A stretch of 64,000 bases of DNA from an uncultured Roseibium sp. (lineage in GTDB: Bacteria > Pseudomonadota > Alphaproteobacteria > Rhizobiales > Stappiaceae), in contig NZ_CANLVF010000004.1 of the NCBI RefSeq assembly GCF_947494555.1, positions 434,001 to 498,000 of the forward strand, given 5' to 3'. The notes beneath the pieces are model-generated. The model searched no databases. It worked only from the letters and a program-made list of their open reading frames with translations, and was not told the DNA's origin. The position numbers were made by a program, and so were the translations under genes. Shown here piece after piece: positions 1-8,187 of this stretch (within the stretch, counting starts at the first letter, position 1; each line of letters opens with the position of its first letter).

Positions 1-1
1 C

Positions 2-511
2 TTTTATCCGCACACCAACGACGACATCCTTGCCATCGGTGTCATCATCGATGACATGGAAAGCAAAAACGGGCCGCTGATGGTCTATCCGGGCAGCCAT
101 AAGGGGCCTGTTCACGACCATCACGTGAATGGTGTGTTTGCGGGCGCATTCAATCCGCAGGAAGTCGGGTTAAACCCTTCCGACGCTGTTGAACTGAAGG
201 GGCCGGCGGGGTCGATATCCATTCATCACGGGCGTATCATTCACGGGTCGGCCCTGAACACATCTGACCGCTCGCGCCGTATTCTCTTTTACGAAATGAT
301 GGCTGCCGATGCTTTTCCCATCATGGGTTCGATGACGAAGTGGGACGGTCTTGAAGACTACAACACGCGCATGCTGTGCGGAGAGCCGACGCTCACGCCG
401 CGGCTCAAGGACATCCCGATCAGGATCCCGCAACCGCAGCCCGACACGCCGATATCGATCTACGAAATCCAGAAAGGCCTGAAAAAGCGTGCCTTTGAAA
501 CCTCCACCTGA
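2..511 (+). CDS. Phytanoyl-CoA dioxygenase (PhyH) family protein, 5' truncated
   Basis: The reading frame is open from base 2, so the gene begins upstream of the window. The C-terminal ~169 residues are present. Fe(II)/2-oxoglutarate oxygenase features are visible: an early PHTNDD segment that would supply the proximal His and Asp, the IDDMESKNGPLMVYPGSHK strand pair typical of PhyH proteins, and a distal HHGRIIHGS segment that would give the second iron-binding His. An Arg-rich RSRR lies just after it, where the 2-oxoglutarate-binding Arg is expected. The substrate cannot be read from the sequence. It ends 14 bases before the convergent CYTH-CHAD gene. The family is a confident call; the specific activity is unknown. 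Confidence 0.85.
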   Translation, partial: FYPHTNDDILAIGVIIDDMESKNGPLMVYPGSHKGPVHDHHVNGVFAGAFNPQEVGLNPSDAVELKGPAGSISIHHGRIIHGSALNTSDRSRRILFYEMMAADAFPIMGSMTKWDGLEDYNTRMLCGEPTLTPRLKDIPIRIPQPQPDTPISIYEIQKGLKKRAFETST

Positions 512-525
512 CGGTCCCGATCGTC

Positions 526-2091
526 CTAGACCCAGAACCGGTGTGTTTCGCGCGTGGCGTCCCAGTAGCCTTTGGCATGCTGCCACATGGTGTGGCACTG
601 GGCCTCGTGCCACCCGATGACAAAGCCAATCGCCTGTGTCGCCGCGAGTGCGTTCTTGCCGCTGACTTTCGCTTTTTCAGGAAGCGTTTCTGCCATGGCG
701 ACATCGTTGAGATAGCCGAAAATGTCCTGCAGCTTCTTCATCCGCTTCAGGAACGGTTTCACAGTGTCTGCGGGATAAAGGCTGCCGTAAAACTCAATGC
801 CGTAGCGCATCTTCTTCATTGCCTTGCGCATGTCGTGGCGTTCGGGGATCGTCAGCTTTTCAAGTCGTTTGCCGTAACCGAGAACCTTCTTCCACTGTTT
901 TGCCAGCGCCTTGCCTGAATGAATTTCGATCGGTTTCGCCAGAAGAGCGGTCTGGTCGAAATTTTCGGGATCAAGCCAGCCGCGCGTTTCCGTATAGGCG
1001 GCGAGATCGAGTAGAAAGGCATTGACCTCTGCGGACCTGAGATGGGTCAGAACCGCACCGCGTGTGTCTTCTCCGCGGGACGCGTTAAGCGTTTCCAAAA
1101 GCGCGTCGAATGACAGGCTTGCCGGGGCTTTTTCGATCAGCGGCTCCACAATCTCGTCAATAAGAACGTCGAGGTCGCGCATCGAGCCGACTTCGCTGGC
1201 GATGGTCCTCGCCATGCGGTCGAGCGGTGCCACCGTTGCCGGGTTCAAAACAGGTTTGAAAAGACGGAAGGCGCTGCGCAATCGCCGCAACCCAACGCGC
1301 AGCTGATGAGGACCTTCCGGGTCTTCCGAACCAAGGACGACGACACGGTTTTCCGAAATCTGCTTCAAGCAAGACCGGAGCACGTCGCGAAACGCCAGTT
1401 CGACGCTCGTGCCGGGTGTGAACCTGATCGCTTCTGCAAAACAGGGCTTTGGCGTTTCTGCAGTTTGTCCTTCGGCAAACAGGTAACCCCGCTCCGCCTT
1501 GCTGTAAGGCGAAAATCGGAACGGAACATCGTTCAGAAGGGTTATTGCCGCGTCGTAAATCGCCGCGCTTGGCCCGGATTTGAGTTCCATCTCAAGTTCG
1601 ACCAGAGGCTGGCCGCCTTCACCGGCGAGAATGTTGCCGGTGTCGAATGCCAGTTCGATCTCGGCGCCGTCGCTTTCGCGCGTCAGGACGCGGGTCGTGC
1701 GTTTCATGATTGTTTCAAAGCACTCCGAAAGCGGGGCATCCGCAATAACCTCGGAGAGGGTCTTGCTGACCTTCGGATCTTCGATGACCGAAAAATCGAG
1801 CGCTCTGCCTTTGACCGGGTGTTCGGCTTCCACCGGAGACGACAGGCCGCCGACAACACCGGTGCCGATCTTGACCGTCTGCACCCAGCTGCGCCCGGAT
1901 TTTCGCACCCTGAGCGAAATCCTGGCTTTTCGAAGCGCCTGATCCGGCGTGTCGAAATAGATCGATTGCAGGGTTTTGGTCACGGCGCGACCGGCGGAAA
2001 ATCCGCGTATGGCACCGACCCGTTTCATGGCGTCCTGCGCTGACTGATCCAGCTCGAGCTTAAGCTCGATTTCACGTCCTGATTTGCTCAT
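526..2091 (-). CDS. CYTH and CHAD domain-containing protein
   Basis: About 521 residues. The N-terminus carries the CYTH signature EIELKLEL (ExExK), a triphosphate-tunnel metalloenzyme fold that binds inorganic or organic triphosphates. The C-terminal half, from about residue 220, is a CHAD domain: a helical, basic, polyphosphate-binding module with HQLRVGLRRLRSAFRLF and a later KAMKKMRYGIEF repeat. CYTH-CHAD fusions are usually tripolyphosphatase-like or polyphosphate-associated proteins, so a cytoplasmic role in polyphosphate metabolism is inferred. I chose ATG 2091 because CYTH proteins begin right before this motif; a TTG at 2109 is in frame but adds only six residues. The gene converges on the PhyH gene. 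Confidence 0.88.
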   Translation of the reverse strand: MSKSGREIELKLELDQSAQDAMKRVGAIRGFSAGRAVTKTLQSIYFDTPDQALRKARISLRVRKSGRSWVQTVKIGTGVVGGLSSPVEAEHPVKGRALDFSVIEDPKVSKTLSEVIADAPLSECFETIMKRTTRVLTRESDGAEIELAFDTGNILAGEGGQPLVELEMELKSGPSAAIYDAAITLLNDVPFRFSPYSKAERGYLFAEGQTAETPKPCFAEAIRFTPGTSVELAFRDVLRSCLKQISENRVVVLGSEDPEGPHQLRVGLRRLRSAFRLFKPVLNPATVAPLDRMARTIASEVGSMRDLDVLIDEIVEPLIEKAPASLSFDALLETLNASRGEDTRGAVLTHLRSAEVNAFLLDLAAYTETRGWLDPENFDQTALLAKPIEIHSGKALAKQWKKVLGYGKRLEKLTIPERHDMRKAMKKMRYGIEFYGSLYPADTVKPFLKRMKKLQDIFGYLNDVAMAETLPEKAKVSGKNALAATQAIGFVIGWHEAQCHTMWQHAKGYWDATRETHRFWV

Positions 2092-2302
2092 GAATCCGTT
2101 TCTAACCAAGCCAAAATAGCTTGTCTAGAAAAAGCGCACAATTTGCGCTTTTGTTCGCTGGCTAACCATTTTTCAACGGTTTGTGCGTGCGGATACTCTC
2201 TCCAGTCTTTGTCTGAAAGAGGGTGAATTCCGGTGTATCTCCCCGAGCATATTGCTTGCATCGACCCAAGGGCCATGATAGGCACCCTCTCCGGTGTCAG
2301 TT

Positions 2303-2387
2303 GCCCCTCTGGCGGAACTGGTAGACGCGCGGGATTCAAAATCCCGTTCCTTCGGGAGTGCCGGTTCGATTCCGGCGGGGGGCACCA
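2303..2387 (+). tRNA. tRNA-Leu (anticodon CAA)
   Basis: An 85-base cloverleaf. The acceptor stem GCCCCTC (2303-2309) pairs with GGGGGGC (2377-2383) with one G-U pair, followed by discriminator A and encoded CCA (2385-2387). The anticodon stem CGGGA/TCCCG (2330-2334/2342-2346) encloses TTCAAAA with CAA at 2337-2339. A variable arm with CCTTCGGG and the T-arm GGTTCGATTCC are present, as expected of a class II tRNA. It reads UUG codons. Confidence 0.97.
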
Positions 2388-2827
2388 GAAAACACCTTTC
2401 GCATCCGATCACTTTCTAGAATCTCATTTCTTCTTGCAATCCGGCTTTCGGCGGCATTCCCAAAGCCTGTTTTTGGCCCCCGGATACGATACATCCCGAT
2501 AGCGCTAAATTGTGGCTTAGGTGCCTCGGCAGGACCGCGATACTTCTGCGATACACTGATCAAAGGCAACAGAAGACGTCATCCCGTTGGATTGGTTTCT
2601 TCAATGCACCAAAATCAGATGGTTCCAATCAGGTGGATTAGGTCTGACAGGTCCACTTGCAATTATTGTCAAAAACTACGAAGTTTTCGCTGACTTGAAT
2701 CAACTTAGGTGCTGTTTTCGGCGCAAATGCTGGGTTAAGATCTTCCCGGGGTATATCCGGAATTGAAAATACCTTTGTTGCTGAGTCTTGCGTAATGTGA
2801 CAGTAGCCGTGTTTGGGGCGGGCGGTA
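2388..2827. other. Intergenic region between tRNA-Leu and the autotransporter gene
   Basis: About 440 bases without a gene I can support. Short frames cross it but have no Shine-Dalgarno sequence or recognisable protein. It is visibly less GC-rich than the neighbouring genes. I saw no second copy of the tRNA 3' end that would mark an integration site, and no integrase gene nearby. Confidence 0.5.
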
Positions 2828-4504
2828 ATGAGATTTAGTGCAAAAGCTTTTATACTTCCGTTTTTCTATTTAATGATGGTGATTTCTTCGAATTCACAAG
2901 AATTCGTTGTAAAAGACAAAATCACAGGGTTCAATTCGGCAGCATCAAATTCCCTGAACAATCAGACGGCTGGCGCTGGTGGCCGCCAGATCCTTTTGAC
3001 GCAGTATACTTTTACGCAGCAAACGCAAGTTACACGTTTTGTTCAGCTGTCAAATTCAACGATCACAGGAGCAAACGGCTTTTCGTACTCTGTCAGGGCC
3101 CTGGCCTCCCCTTATGCGGAGCTTGCCACCGGGAGCGCGACGCGCACCGGCAGAACCGTCTATAGCAACGTTACCTTGAGCGGGAACAACACCAACCTGG
3201 ATGAATTTTCCATTTCAGGGTTGACCCTAGAACCCGGCACCTACTGGATCGCTGTCCATGCAAGTGATGGAAATACCTATCAGGTTGCTGCCAACACAGG
3301 CGACGATCCGGAGCCGTTGCTGGCCGAAAATGGCGGGGCGCCTTTTCTGGCTGGCACAAACTTTCACATGTATACGATCCTTTATGGCATCAATCCCTTC
3401 AGTGCCACTTTTGACGAGCAGAAGACTATTGCGTTCAACACGATCCCGGTAAACGTATCGCAGGTCAATTCCATCAGTTCCTTGACTCTCGCCCTCATCA
3501 ACAGGCGTCTGTCCAGACTGCAGAACAATAGATTTATGGCCGCCCGGGCTGGTACAGTCACAGGTTTGAATGGATATCTTGACGATACTTACCTGAGTCA
3601 ATATGAGGCGGACCCCTCAGGTAGTTCTTCATTTCCAGACTCAGCGGTCGGAACCAACGGTTCCTTGGATTCAGACAAAATGCCGGGCCGCATCAGAGTT
3701 TGGTCGGAAGGCAGCTTTGTTTCCCTCGAGCATGGCACGACGGGCAGCTTCAGCGGCTATGACGGCAATCTCGTTGGGGGTCAATTGGGAGCCGATATCG
3801 ACATTACAGAGTCTGTCGCGGTCGGGCTTGCATATGGCCGAAACTATACTGACACGGATTATGTAGACGACTTAGGAAATACGCAGTCAAACAGCGATCA
3901 CTTCACCGCGTTTGCGCAGTACGTCCACGAGAATGGTTTTTATTCCAGCCTGATCTACAGCTATGGCCATTTCGACCTCGACCTGGACAGAAATGCAGGA
4001 TCGTCAGGAACGGCAAAAGCATCGACACATGCGGGCGCTCACAGTGTTCAAGGGACCATCGGATATCGGTTTCCACCCGTCAAAGCGTTCACCACAAGTG
4101 TCGAATCAAGACTTTGGTACACGAACATCAACGTCGACGGTTACAGCGAGAGCAATGCGGGAAGCGGCTCTCTTTCAGTTAACGATCAAAATGCGGACAA
4201 TGTCTCTGTCGCCGTCGGCTTTAACGCCCGCTACAACCACGGCAATTTCAGTCCTTATCTCAGCGTGTTTTATCAGTACAACAATCTGAATCCGGGCGAT
4301 GCTGCGATCAGCTTGATTCAGGATCCGAGCCTGACGGCAACGCAGCAATATATCGGGAATGACGGCGGCAGCGTAAATTTCGATATTGGTCTCGATTATG
4401 CATTTGGTGGCGGCCTCACCTTAGGTGCCAACTATGCAACGTCTCTGAGTGATGGAGACCTGGAGTATCACGGTCTGAACTTAGCGTTGAATTATGTGTT
4501 TTGA
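2828..4504 (+). CDS. Autotransporter beta-barrel domain-containing outer-membrane protein
   Basis: About 558 residues. The N-terminus is a signal peptide: a basic start, then a hydrophobic run ending near SSNS. Residues ~30-190 are a Ser/Thr/Asn-rich beta-type region with little resemblance to known passengers. From about residue 284 to the end there are alternating amphipathic strands with the autotransporter pattern (RIRVWSEGSF, then repeated aromatic-ended strands), and the protein ends in NYVF, the terminal Phe typical of Bam-inserted barrels. The passenger is short for a type V secretion protein. ATG 2828 was chosen because it directly precedes the signal peptide; a TTG at 2813 is also in frame. 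The sequence is less GC-rich than its neighbours and it stands alone next to a tRNA gene, so acquisition by transfer is possible. Confidence 0.8.
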   Translation: MRFSAKAFILPFFYLMMVISSNSQEFVVKDKITGFNSAASNSLNNQTAGAGGRQILLTQYTFTQQTQVTRFVQLSNSTITGANGFSYSVRALASPYAELATGSATRTGRTVYSNVTLSGNNTNLDEFSISGLTLEPGTYWIAVHASDGNTYQVAANTGDDPEPLLAENGGAPFLAGTNFHMYTILYGINPFSATFDEQKTIAFNTIPVNVSQVNSISSLTLALINRRLSRLQNNRFMAARAGTVTGLNGYLDDTYLSQYEADPSGSSSFPDSAVGTNGSLDSDKMPGRIRVWSEGSFVSLEHGTTGSFSGYDGNLVGGQLGADIDITESVAVGLAYGRNYTDTDYVDDLGNTQSNSDHFTAFAQYVHENGFYSSLIYSYGHFDLDLDRNAGSSGTAKASTHAGAHSVQGTIGYRFPPVKAFTTSVESRLWYTNINVDGYSESNAGSGSLSVNDQNADNVSVAVGFNARYNHGNFSPYLSVFYQYNNLNPGDAAISLIQDPSLTATQQYIGNDGGSVNFDIGLDYAFGGGLTLGANYATSLSDGDLEYHGLNLALNYVF

Positions 4505-4798
4505 CGGATGCCTCAGGCATCCAGAGCATCCCGAACGCCTTTCCAACCGCAAATCGTCTTGTTGTGCCCGCCATACGTTTCTTGCCAGAATTGACGAGCT
4601 GACTGGGGCTTACCAGCGGTCCAGCATGCAGGTCACGTAAAACCTTCCTGTAGTGCTGTGAGCATTTCGGCCGTATTGAAGGGCAAAACCAGACGAGCCC
4701 GGTTTTGTGGCAGCCGCTTGTTTCCAAACCCACATTTTTCCAGCACAGTGCAGCCAACCGCCGAGCGCGGCCTATCGACATTCGATTTGGAGAGACAC
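4505..4798. other. Intergenic region before speB
   Basis: About 294 bases. A small hairpin, GATGCC-TCA-GGCATC (4506-4520), follows the autotransporter stop but has no T-run, so termination there is doubtful. On the minus strand a frame interrupted by one TGA reads like protein in places (ending in a KGVRDALDA-like tail at ~4515-4600); it could be a gene remnant, but I cannot name a family. Confidence 0.35.
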
Positions 4799-5761
4799 AT
4801 GTCGGGACACGGTTATCAATCGGGCCGCCTGAATTTACCCTTTGTCGGTATCCCGACTTTCGGCAAGAAAGAATACGTGTCCGACTGGGATGCGATTGAC
4901 GCGGATGTGGCGGTCCTCGGGGCGCCGTTCGACTTCGGTTGCCAGTTCCGCTCCGGCGCCCGGTTTGGACCAAGATCGGTGCGCGAAGCGTCAACCCTTT
5001 TCAGTTTCGGTCACGCTGGGGCATATGATCACGAAGACGATGCGACCTATCTCGGCGCGGATGTCCGTATTGTCGATATTGGGGACGCCGACATCATTCA
5101 CACCAAGACTGATGAAAGCCACGCAAACATCGAATACGGCGTCCGGAAGATCCTGAATGCGGGAGCGCTTCCTGTCGTGATCGGTGGTGACCACTCGGTG
5201 AACATTCCCTGCGTCAACGCCTTTGACCAGGATTGCGCGAAAAACGGGCCGATCCATGTGGTACAGATCGATGCGCATCTCGACTTTGTCGACGAGCGCC
5301 ACGGGGTCACGGCCGGTCACGGCAATCCGATGCGCAGGGCAATCGAGAAAGACTACGTCTCAGGCATGACCCAGCTGGGCATCCGCAATGTGTCTTCAAC
5401 CGCCAGGGAAGGCTACGAGGACGCGAGGGCTCGGGGCTGCGACATTCTATCCGTGCGACAGGTGCGCAAGCTCGGGACTGATGCCGTTTTGGAGCGCATT
5501 CCTGCCGACGTCCGCTACTACGTTACCATCGACATCGACGCCTTCTGCCCATCCATTGCGCCGGGGACGGGAACACCGAGCCATGGCGGCTTCCTTTACT
5601 ACGATGTCCTGGAAATCCTGCAGGGCCTTTCAAAGCGTGGGGACGTTGCGGGGATCGATCTGGTCGAAGTCGCGCCGGATTACGATCCGAGCCAGAGCAC
5701 GCAAATCCTGGCGGCCCAGATCCTGCTCAACTTCATCGGGTTCATCTTCCACAAAAGGTGA
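4799..5761 (+). CDS. speB: Agmatinase-family ureohydrolase
   Basis: About 320 residues, the usual length for the arginase/agmatinase/guanidinobutyrase family. These cytoplasmic binuclear Mn enzymes split a guanidino group into urea and an amine. The metal-binding motifs are all present in order: GGDHS, QIDAHLDF (DAHxD), and TIDIDAF followed by APGTGTPSHGG. The last block is closer to agmatinase and guanidinobutyrase than to arginase. ATG 4799 has GGAGAG five bases upstream; an in-frame upstream ATG at 4658 would add a tail absent from the family. The next gene is convergent and encodes an XRE-cupin regulator of a type often tied to polyamine or amino-acid metabolism. Exact substrate uncertain. 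Confidence 0.88.
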   Translation: MSGHGYQSGRLNLPFVGIPTFGKKEYVSDWDAIDADVAVLGAPFDFGCQFRSGARFGPRSVREASTLFSFGHAGAYDHEDDATYLGADVRIVDIGDADIIHTKTDESHANIEYGVRKILNAGALPVVIGGDHSVNIPCVNAFDQDCAKNGPIHVVQIDAHLDFVDERHGVTAGHGNPMRRAIEKDYVSGMTQLGIRNVSSTAREGYEDARARGCDILSVRQVRKLGTDAVLERIPADVRYYVTIDIDAFCPSIAPGTGTPSHGGFLYYDVLEILQGLSKRGDVAGIDLVEVAPDYDPSQSTQILAAQILLNFIGFIFHKR

Positions 5762-5812
5762 TGACGATCGATGCAGAATGGCTATTTGCGCCGGCCGAAA
5801 CGGGCAAGACCT

Positions 5813-6415
5813 TCATTCCAGGGATACCCATAGCACCTTGGCGTCTTCCTCGCCGGTGGAGATACAGCCGTGCCCCATGCCGCTGTCGTAATAGACGCTG
5901 TCACCGGCCTTCATGGGCAGTGGCTTGTAGTGCTCGGTCAGAAAGGTCAGTTCGCCGCTGATCACATACATGAATTCCTCTCCCCGATGCCTGATCCAGG
6001 AGTCGAATTCAGAGACGTCCCGCGCCTTGATGGTGCTGACATAGGGAAACATGCGCTTGCTGGTCAGCTCGGTGCACAGGAGTTCGTGTGAATAGGTAGG
6101 CGTTTCCTGAGGTTCGCCCCGGCCTGCAAACGTCACATCGCGGCGACCGGAAATATCGCTTGGTCCCGACTGCACGAAGAGTTGTGGCGTTTTCAGTTCC
6201 AGCGCCTTGGTCAGGCGGCGCACGATGTCAAAGCTCGGGCGCGTCTGGCTGTTTTCAATCTTTGACAGGGTCGAGCGGCCGATGCCTGCGGCTTTGCCGG
6301 CTTCTTCCAGCGTCCAGCCTTTTTTGAGGCGCGCTTCACGGATCATCTTTCCCAGGTGATCGGGATCGTTGGCCTCGGCAATGTCGTCCTCAGGAGCCTG
6401 GGAAACGGGATCCAT
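5813..6415 (-). CDS. XRE-family transcriptional regulator with C-terminal cupin domain
   Basis: About 200 residues. An N-terminal helix-turn-helix spans residues ~20-75 (LGKMIREARLKKGWTLEEAG, then IGRSTLSKIEN). A C-terminal cupin sensor domain spans ~115-200 (RHRGEEFMYVISGELTF, GDSVYYDSGMGHGC). This XRE-cupin layout is found in PuuR- and SutR-type regulators, where the cupin binds a small metabolite. ATG 6415 has GGAAAGG six bases upstream; a TTG at 6460 is less likely. It is transcribed away from gcvT, and the gap holds overlapping divergent promoters with TTTC/GAAA palindromes. I infer that it represses itself and the gcv operon, with glycine, serine or a polyamine as possible ligand. The ligand is not shown by the sequence. 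Confidence 0.87.
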   Translation of the reverse strand: MDPVSQAPEDDIAEANDPDHLGKMIREARLKKGWTLEEAGKAAGIGRSTLSKIENSQTRPSFDIVRRLTKALELKTPQLFVQSGPSDISGRRDVTFAGRGEPQETPTYSHELLCTELTSKRMFPYVSTIKARDVSEFDSWIRHRGEEFMYVISGELTFLTEHYKPLPMKAGDSVYYDSGMGHGCISTGEEDAKVLWVSLE

Positions 6416-6492
6416 GTGCAGCCTTTCCAATGTTTCCCAGAGTCCTCGCACAATCTCCAAAAATCGTCAAACTCTTCTCACGAAAACATTCG

Positions 6493-6521
6493 TTGCCAAT
6501 TATAGAAAAGTTTCCTATAAG
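6493..6521 (+). promoter_or_regulatory. Predicted promoter of the gcvTHP operon
   Basis: On the plus strand, -35 TTGCCA (6493-6498) and -10 TATAAG (6516-6521) are separated by exactly 17 bases; each hexamer matches the sigma-70 consensus at five of six positions. Transcription would start about 6528, leaving a leader of ~169 bases before gcvT. I looked for the conserved core of a glycine riboswitch in this leader and did not see it. Confidence 0.55.
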
Positions 6522-6527
6522 AAACAA
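6499..6527 (-). promoter_or_regulatory. Predicted promoter of the XRE-cupin regulator
   Basis: On the minus strand, -35 TTGTTT (6527-6522) and -10 TATAAT (6504-6499) are separated by 17 bases. The -10 matches the sigma-70 consensus exactly. The start would fall near 6492, giving a leader of about 77 bases. It overlaps the gcvT promoter almost completely. Confidence 0.55.
6501..6524. promoter_or_regulatory. Palindromic operator candidate between the XRE-cupin gene and gcvT
   Basis: Two overlapping inverted repeats: TATAGAAAAGTTTCCTATA (6501-6519) and TTTCCTATAAGAAA (6511-6524), each nearly perfect. They cover the -10 region of both divergent promoters, so a bound dimer would block both. The neighbouring XRE-cupin protein is the obvious candidate binder; this is an inference from position. 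Confidence 0.5.
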
Positions 6528-6695
6528 ATGATGAAAAAGGGGAGCGTTGTGGCGTTTCCGGCAGAGAAAGACGGTGTTACTCTTTCCCAAGAACCGGATG
6601 TCACGGAGCCCAGTCCGATCTCAGTTGCTGCCGGCAAACCCGTCAGCGTTCAAATCGGATCGAGCCGCTCCAACTGGACAGGAAAGGACCGGTAA
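6528..6695 (+). CDS. Possible small upstream ORF in the gcvT leader (55 residues)
   Basis: ATG-ATG at 6528/6531 opens a 55-codon frame that ends TAA at 6693-6695, one base before the proposed gcvT TTG start. The predicted transcription start falls on this ATG, so it would be read as a leaderless message; there is no clear Shine-Dalgarno sequence. The gcvT ribosome site (6681-6688) lies inside its last codons, an arrangement that could couple the two. The peptide starts MMKKGSVVAFPAEKDG and resembles nothing I know. It may simply be non-coding leader. Confidence 0.25.
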   Translation: MMKKGSVVAFPAEKDGVTLSQEPDVTEPSPISVAAGKPVSVQIGSSRSNWTGKDR

Positions 6696-6696
6696 A

Positions 6697-7794
6697 TTGG
6701 CTGACGCGCCCAAACGAACGCCCCTTTATGATCTCCATGTTGAACTCGGCGGGAAGATGGTTGATTTCGCCGGCTGGGAAATGCCGGTTCAATATCCCCT
6801 CGGCATCATGGGTGAGCACAAGCAGTGCCGTGAAAAAGCGGCGCTATTCGATGTCAGCCATATGGGGCAGGTGATTCTCAAGGGTGAGAACGTGGGTGAA
6901 AAGCTGGAAGCGCTGTGCCCGCAAGCTTTCTCGACACTGAAAGAAGGCAAGGCGCGCTACGGCTTTTTCACCAACGAGACCGGCGGCATTATGGACGACC
7001 TGATCGTCTCCAATGCAGGCGACCATTTCTTCGTGGTGGTCAATGCGTCGATGCGGCATCAGGACATCCCGCACATGGCCGCGCACCTGGAGGGTGTCGA
7101 AGTGATCGAGATCTTCGATCGCGCCCTCGTTGCTGTGCAGGGTCCCAAGGCGGAGGACGTTGTGGGGGCTCTGTGTCCGGCGGCGCGCGGACTGAAATTC
7201 ATGGAAACCATGCTAGGCGACATCAACGGCGTCGAATGCCGGATTTCGCGCCTCGGTTATACCGGCGAGGATGGCTACGAGATTTCCATTCCCGAGGACA
7301 AGGCCGTCGAAGTTGCACGCGCCTTTCTTGCGAATGAAGACTGCGAACCCGCAGGTCTCGGTGCGCGCGATTCCCTGAGGCTGGAAGCGGGTCTATGTCT
7401 TTACGGAAACGACATCGATAACGACACCTCGCCGATCGAGGCATCGCTCATCTGGGCAATCCAGAAGCGGCGGCGCGAAGAAGGCGGGTTTCCCGGTGCC
7501 GACCGCATTCTGCGCGAAATTGCCGAGGGACCATCACGCAAGCTGGTCGGTCTCAAGCCTGAGGGACGCGCACCTGCGCGCCACGGTGTCGAGGTACAAA
7601 GCGCGGACGGTCAGAACATCGGTGTCGTGACCTCCGGTGGGTTCGGACCAACCGCCGGCGGGCCTGTCGCCATGGGCTATGTGAGTGCGGCATCCGCCGA
7701 ACCGGGCACAAAGGTCAATTTGATGATCAGAGGCAAGGCACAACCAGCCGAGATCGTGCGGCTGCCGTTCGTGCAGCAGAATTACAAGCGTTAA
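6697..7794 (+). CDS. gcvT: Glycine cleavage system aminomethyltransferase (T protein)
   Basis: 365 residues, the normal length for GcvT. It transfers the methylene group from the H-protein-bound aminomethyl intermediate to tetrahydrofolate, releasing ammonia. Family blocks are clear: TPLYDLHVELGGKMVDFAGWEMPVQY at the N-terminus (folate-binding fold), ALFDVSHMGQ, LGYTGEDGYEI, and the GLCLYGNDI region, followed by the C-terminal barrel (GVVTSGGFGPTAGGPVAMGY). The start chosen is TTG 6697, which gives ADAPKRTPLYD and has GGAAAGGA eight bases upstream; the frame is open further upstream but that part is not conserved in the family. First gene of gcvT-gcvH-gcvP. Confidence 0.95.
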   Translation: MADAPKRTPLYDLHVELGGKMVDFAGWEMPVQYPLGIMGEHKQCREKAALFDVSHMGQVILKGENVGEKLEALCPQAFSTLKEGKARYGFFTNETGGIMDDLIVSNAGDHFFVVVNASMRHQDIPHMAAHLEGVEVIEIFDRALVAVQGPKAEDVVGALCPAARGLKFMETMLGDINGVECRISRLGYTGEDGYEISIPEDKAVEVARAFLANEDCEPAGLGARDSLRLEAGLCLYGNDIDNDTSPIEASLIWAIQKRRREEGGFPGADRILREIAEGPSRKLVGLKPEGRAPARHGVEVQSADGQNIGVVTSGGFGPTAGGPVAMGYVSAASAEPGTKVNLMIRGKAQPAEIVRLPFVQQNYKR

Positions 7795-7809
7795 TCGGGA
7801 GAGACCGAC

Positions 7810-8175
7810 ATGAGCACTTATTTTTCCGAAGACCACGAATGGATCAAGGTCGAAGGCGACACTGCGACCCTGGGGATCACTGCCCACGCTGCAGAGCAAC
7901 TGGGTGAGATCGTCTACGTGGAGCAGAAGGAAACTGGTGAAAGCTTTGAAAAATCGGATGAAATTGGCGTGGTTGAATCCGTCAAGGCTGCGTCCGAGAT
8001 CTACGCCCCTGTGGACGGTGAGATCGTTGAGGTGAACGGATCACTTGCAGACAGCCCGGCAACCTTGAGTGAACATCCAGAAGGCGACGGCTGGCTTTAC
8101 AAGATCAAGCTGGCAAACGCAGAGCAGTTGAACGATCTGATGGATCTTGATGCCTACAAGGCCTTTATCGCCTAG
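7810..8175 (+). CDS. gcvH: Glycine cleavage system H protein
   Basis: 121 residues, typical length. GcvH carries the lipoyl arm that shuttles the aminomethyl group between the P, T and L proteins. The lipoylation site is in the ESVKAASEIYAPVDGE segment, Lys59. Starts at ATG after GGGAGAG; 15 bases after gcvT and 12 before gcvP, so it is cotranscribed. Confidence 0.97.
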   Translation: MSTYFSEDHEWIKVEGDTATLGITAHAAEQLGEIVYVEQKETGESFEKSDEIGVVESVKAASEIYAPVDGEIVEVNGSLADSPATLSEHPEGDGWLYKIKLANAEQLNDLMDLDAYKAFIA

Positions 8176-8187
8176 GGAACGCAGCAG

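Noticed and set aside
2303..2387. tRNA-Leu as an integration site for a genomic island
   Set aside because: No integrase gene and no second copy of the tRNA 3' end were seen in the following stretch.
4416..4994. Minus-strand frame of 192 codons spanning the speB start
   Set aside because: Overlaps the speB start and the autotransporter end and has a low-complexity Arg/Pro/Ser composition; a different frame of the same stretch was noted as a possible remnant.
6440..6696. Glycine riboswitch upstream of gcvT
   Set aside because: Expected in many bacteria before gcvT, but I could not find the conserved aptamer core in the ~169-base leader; a structure-aware search would settle it.
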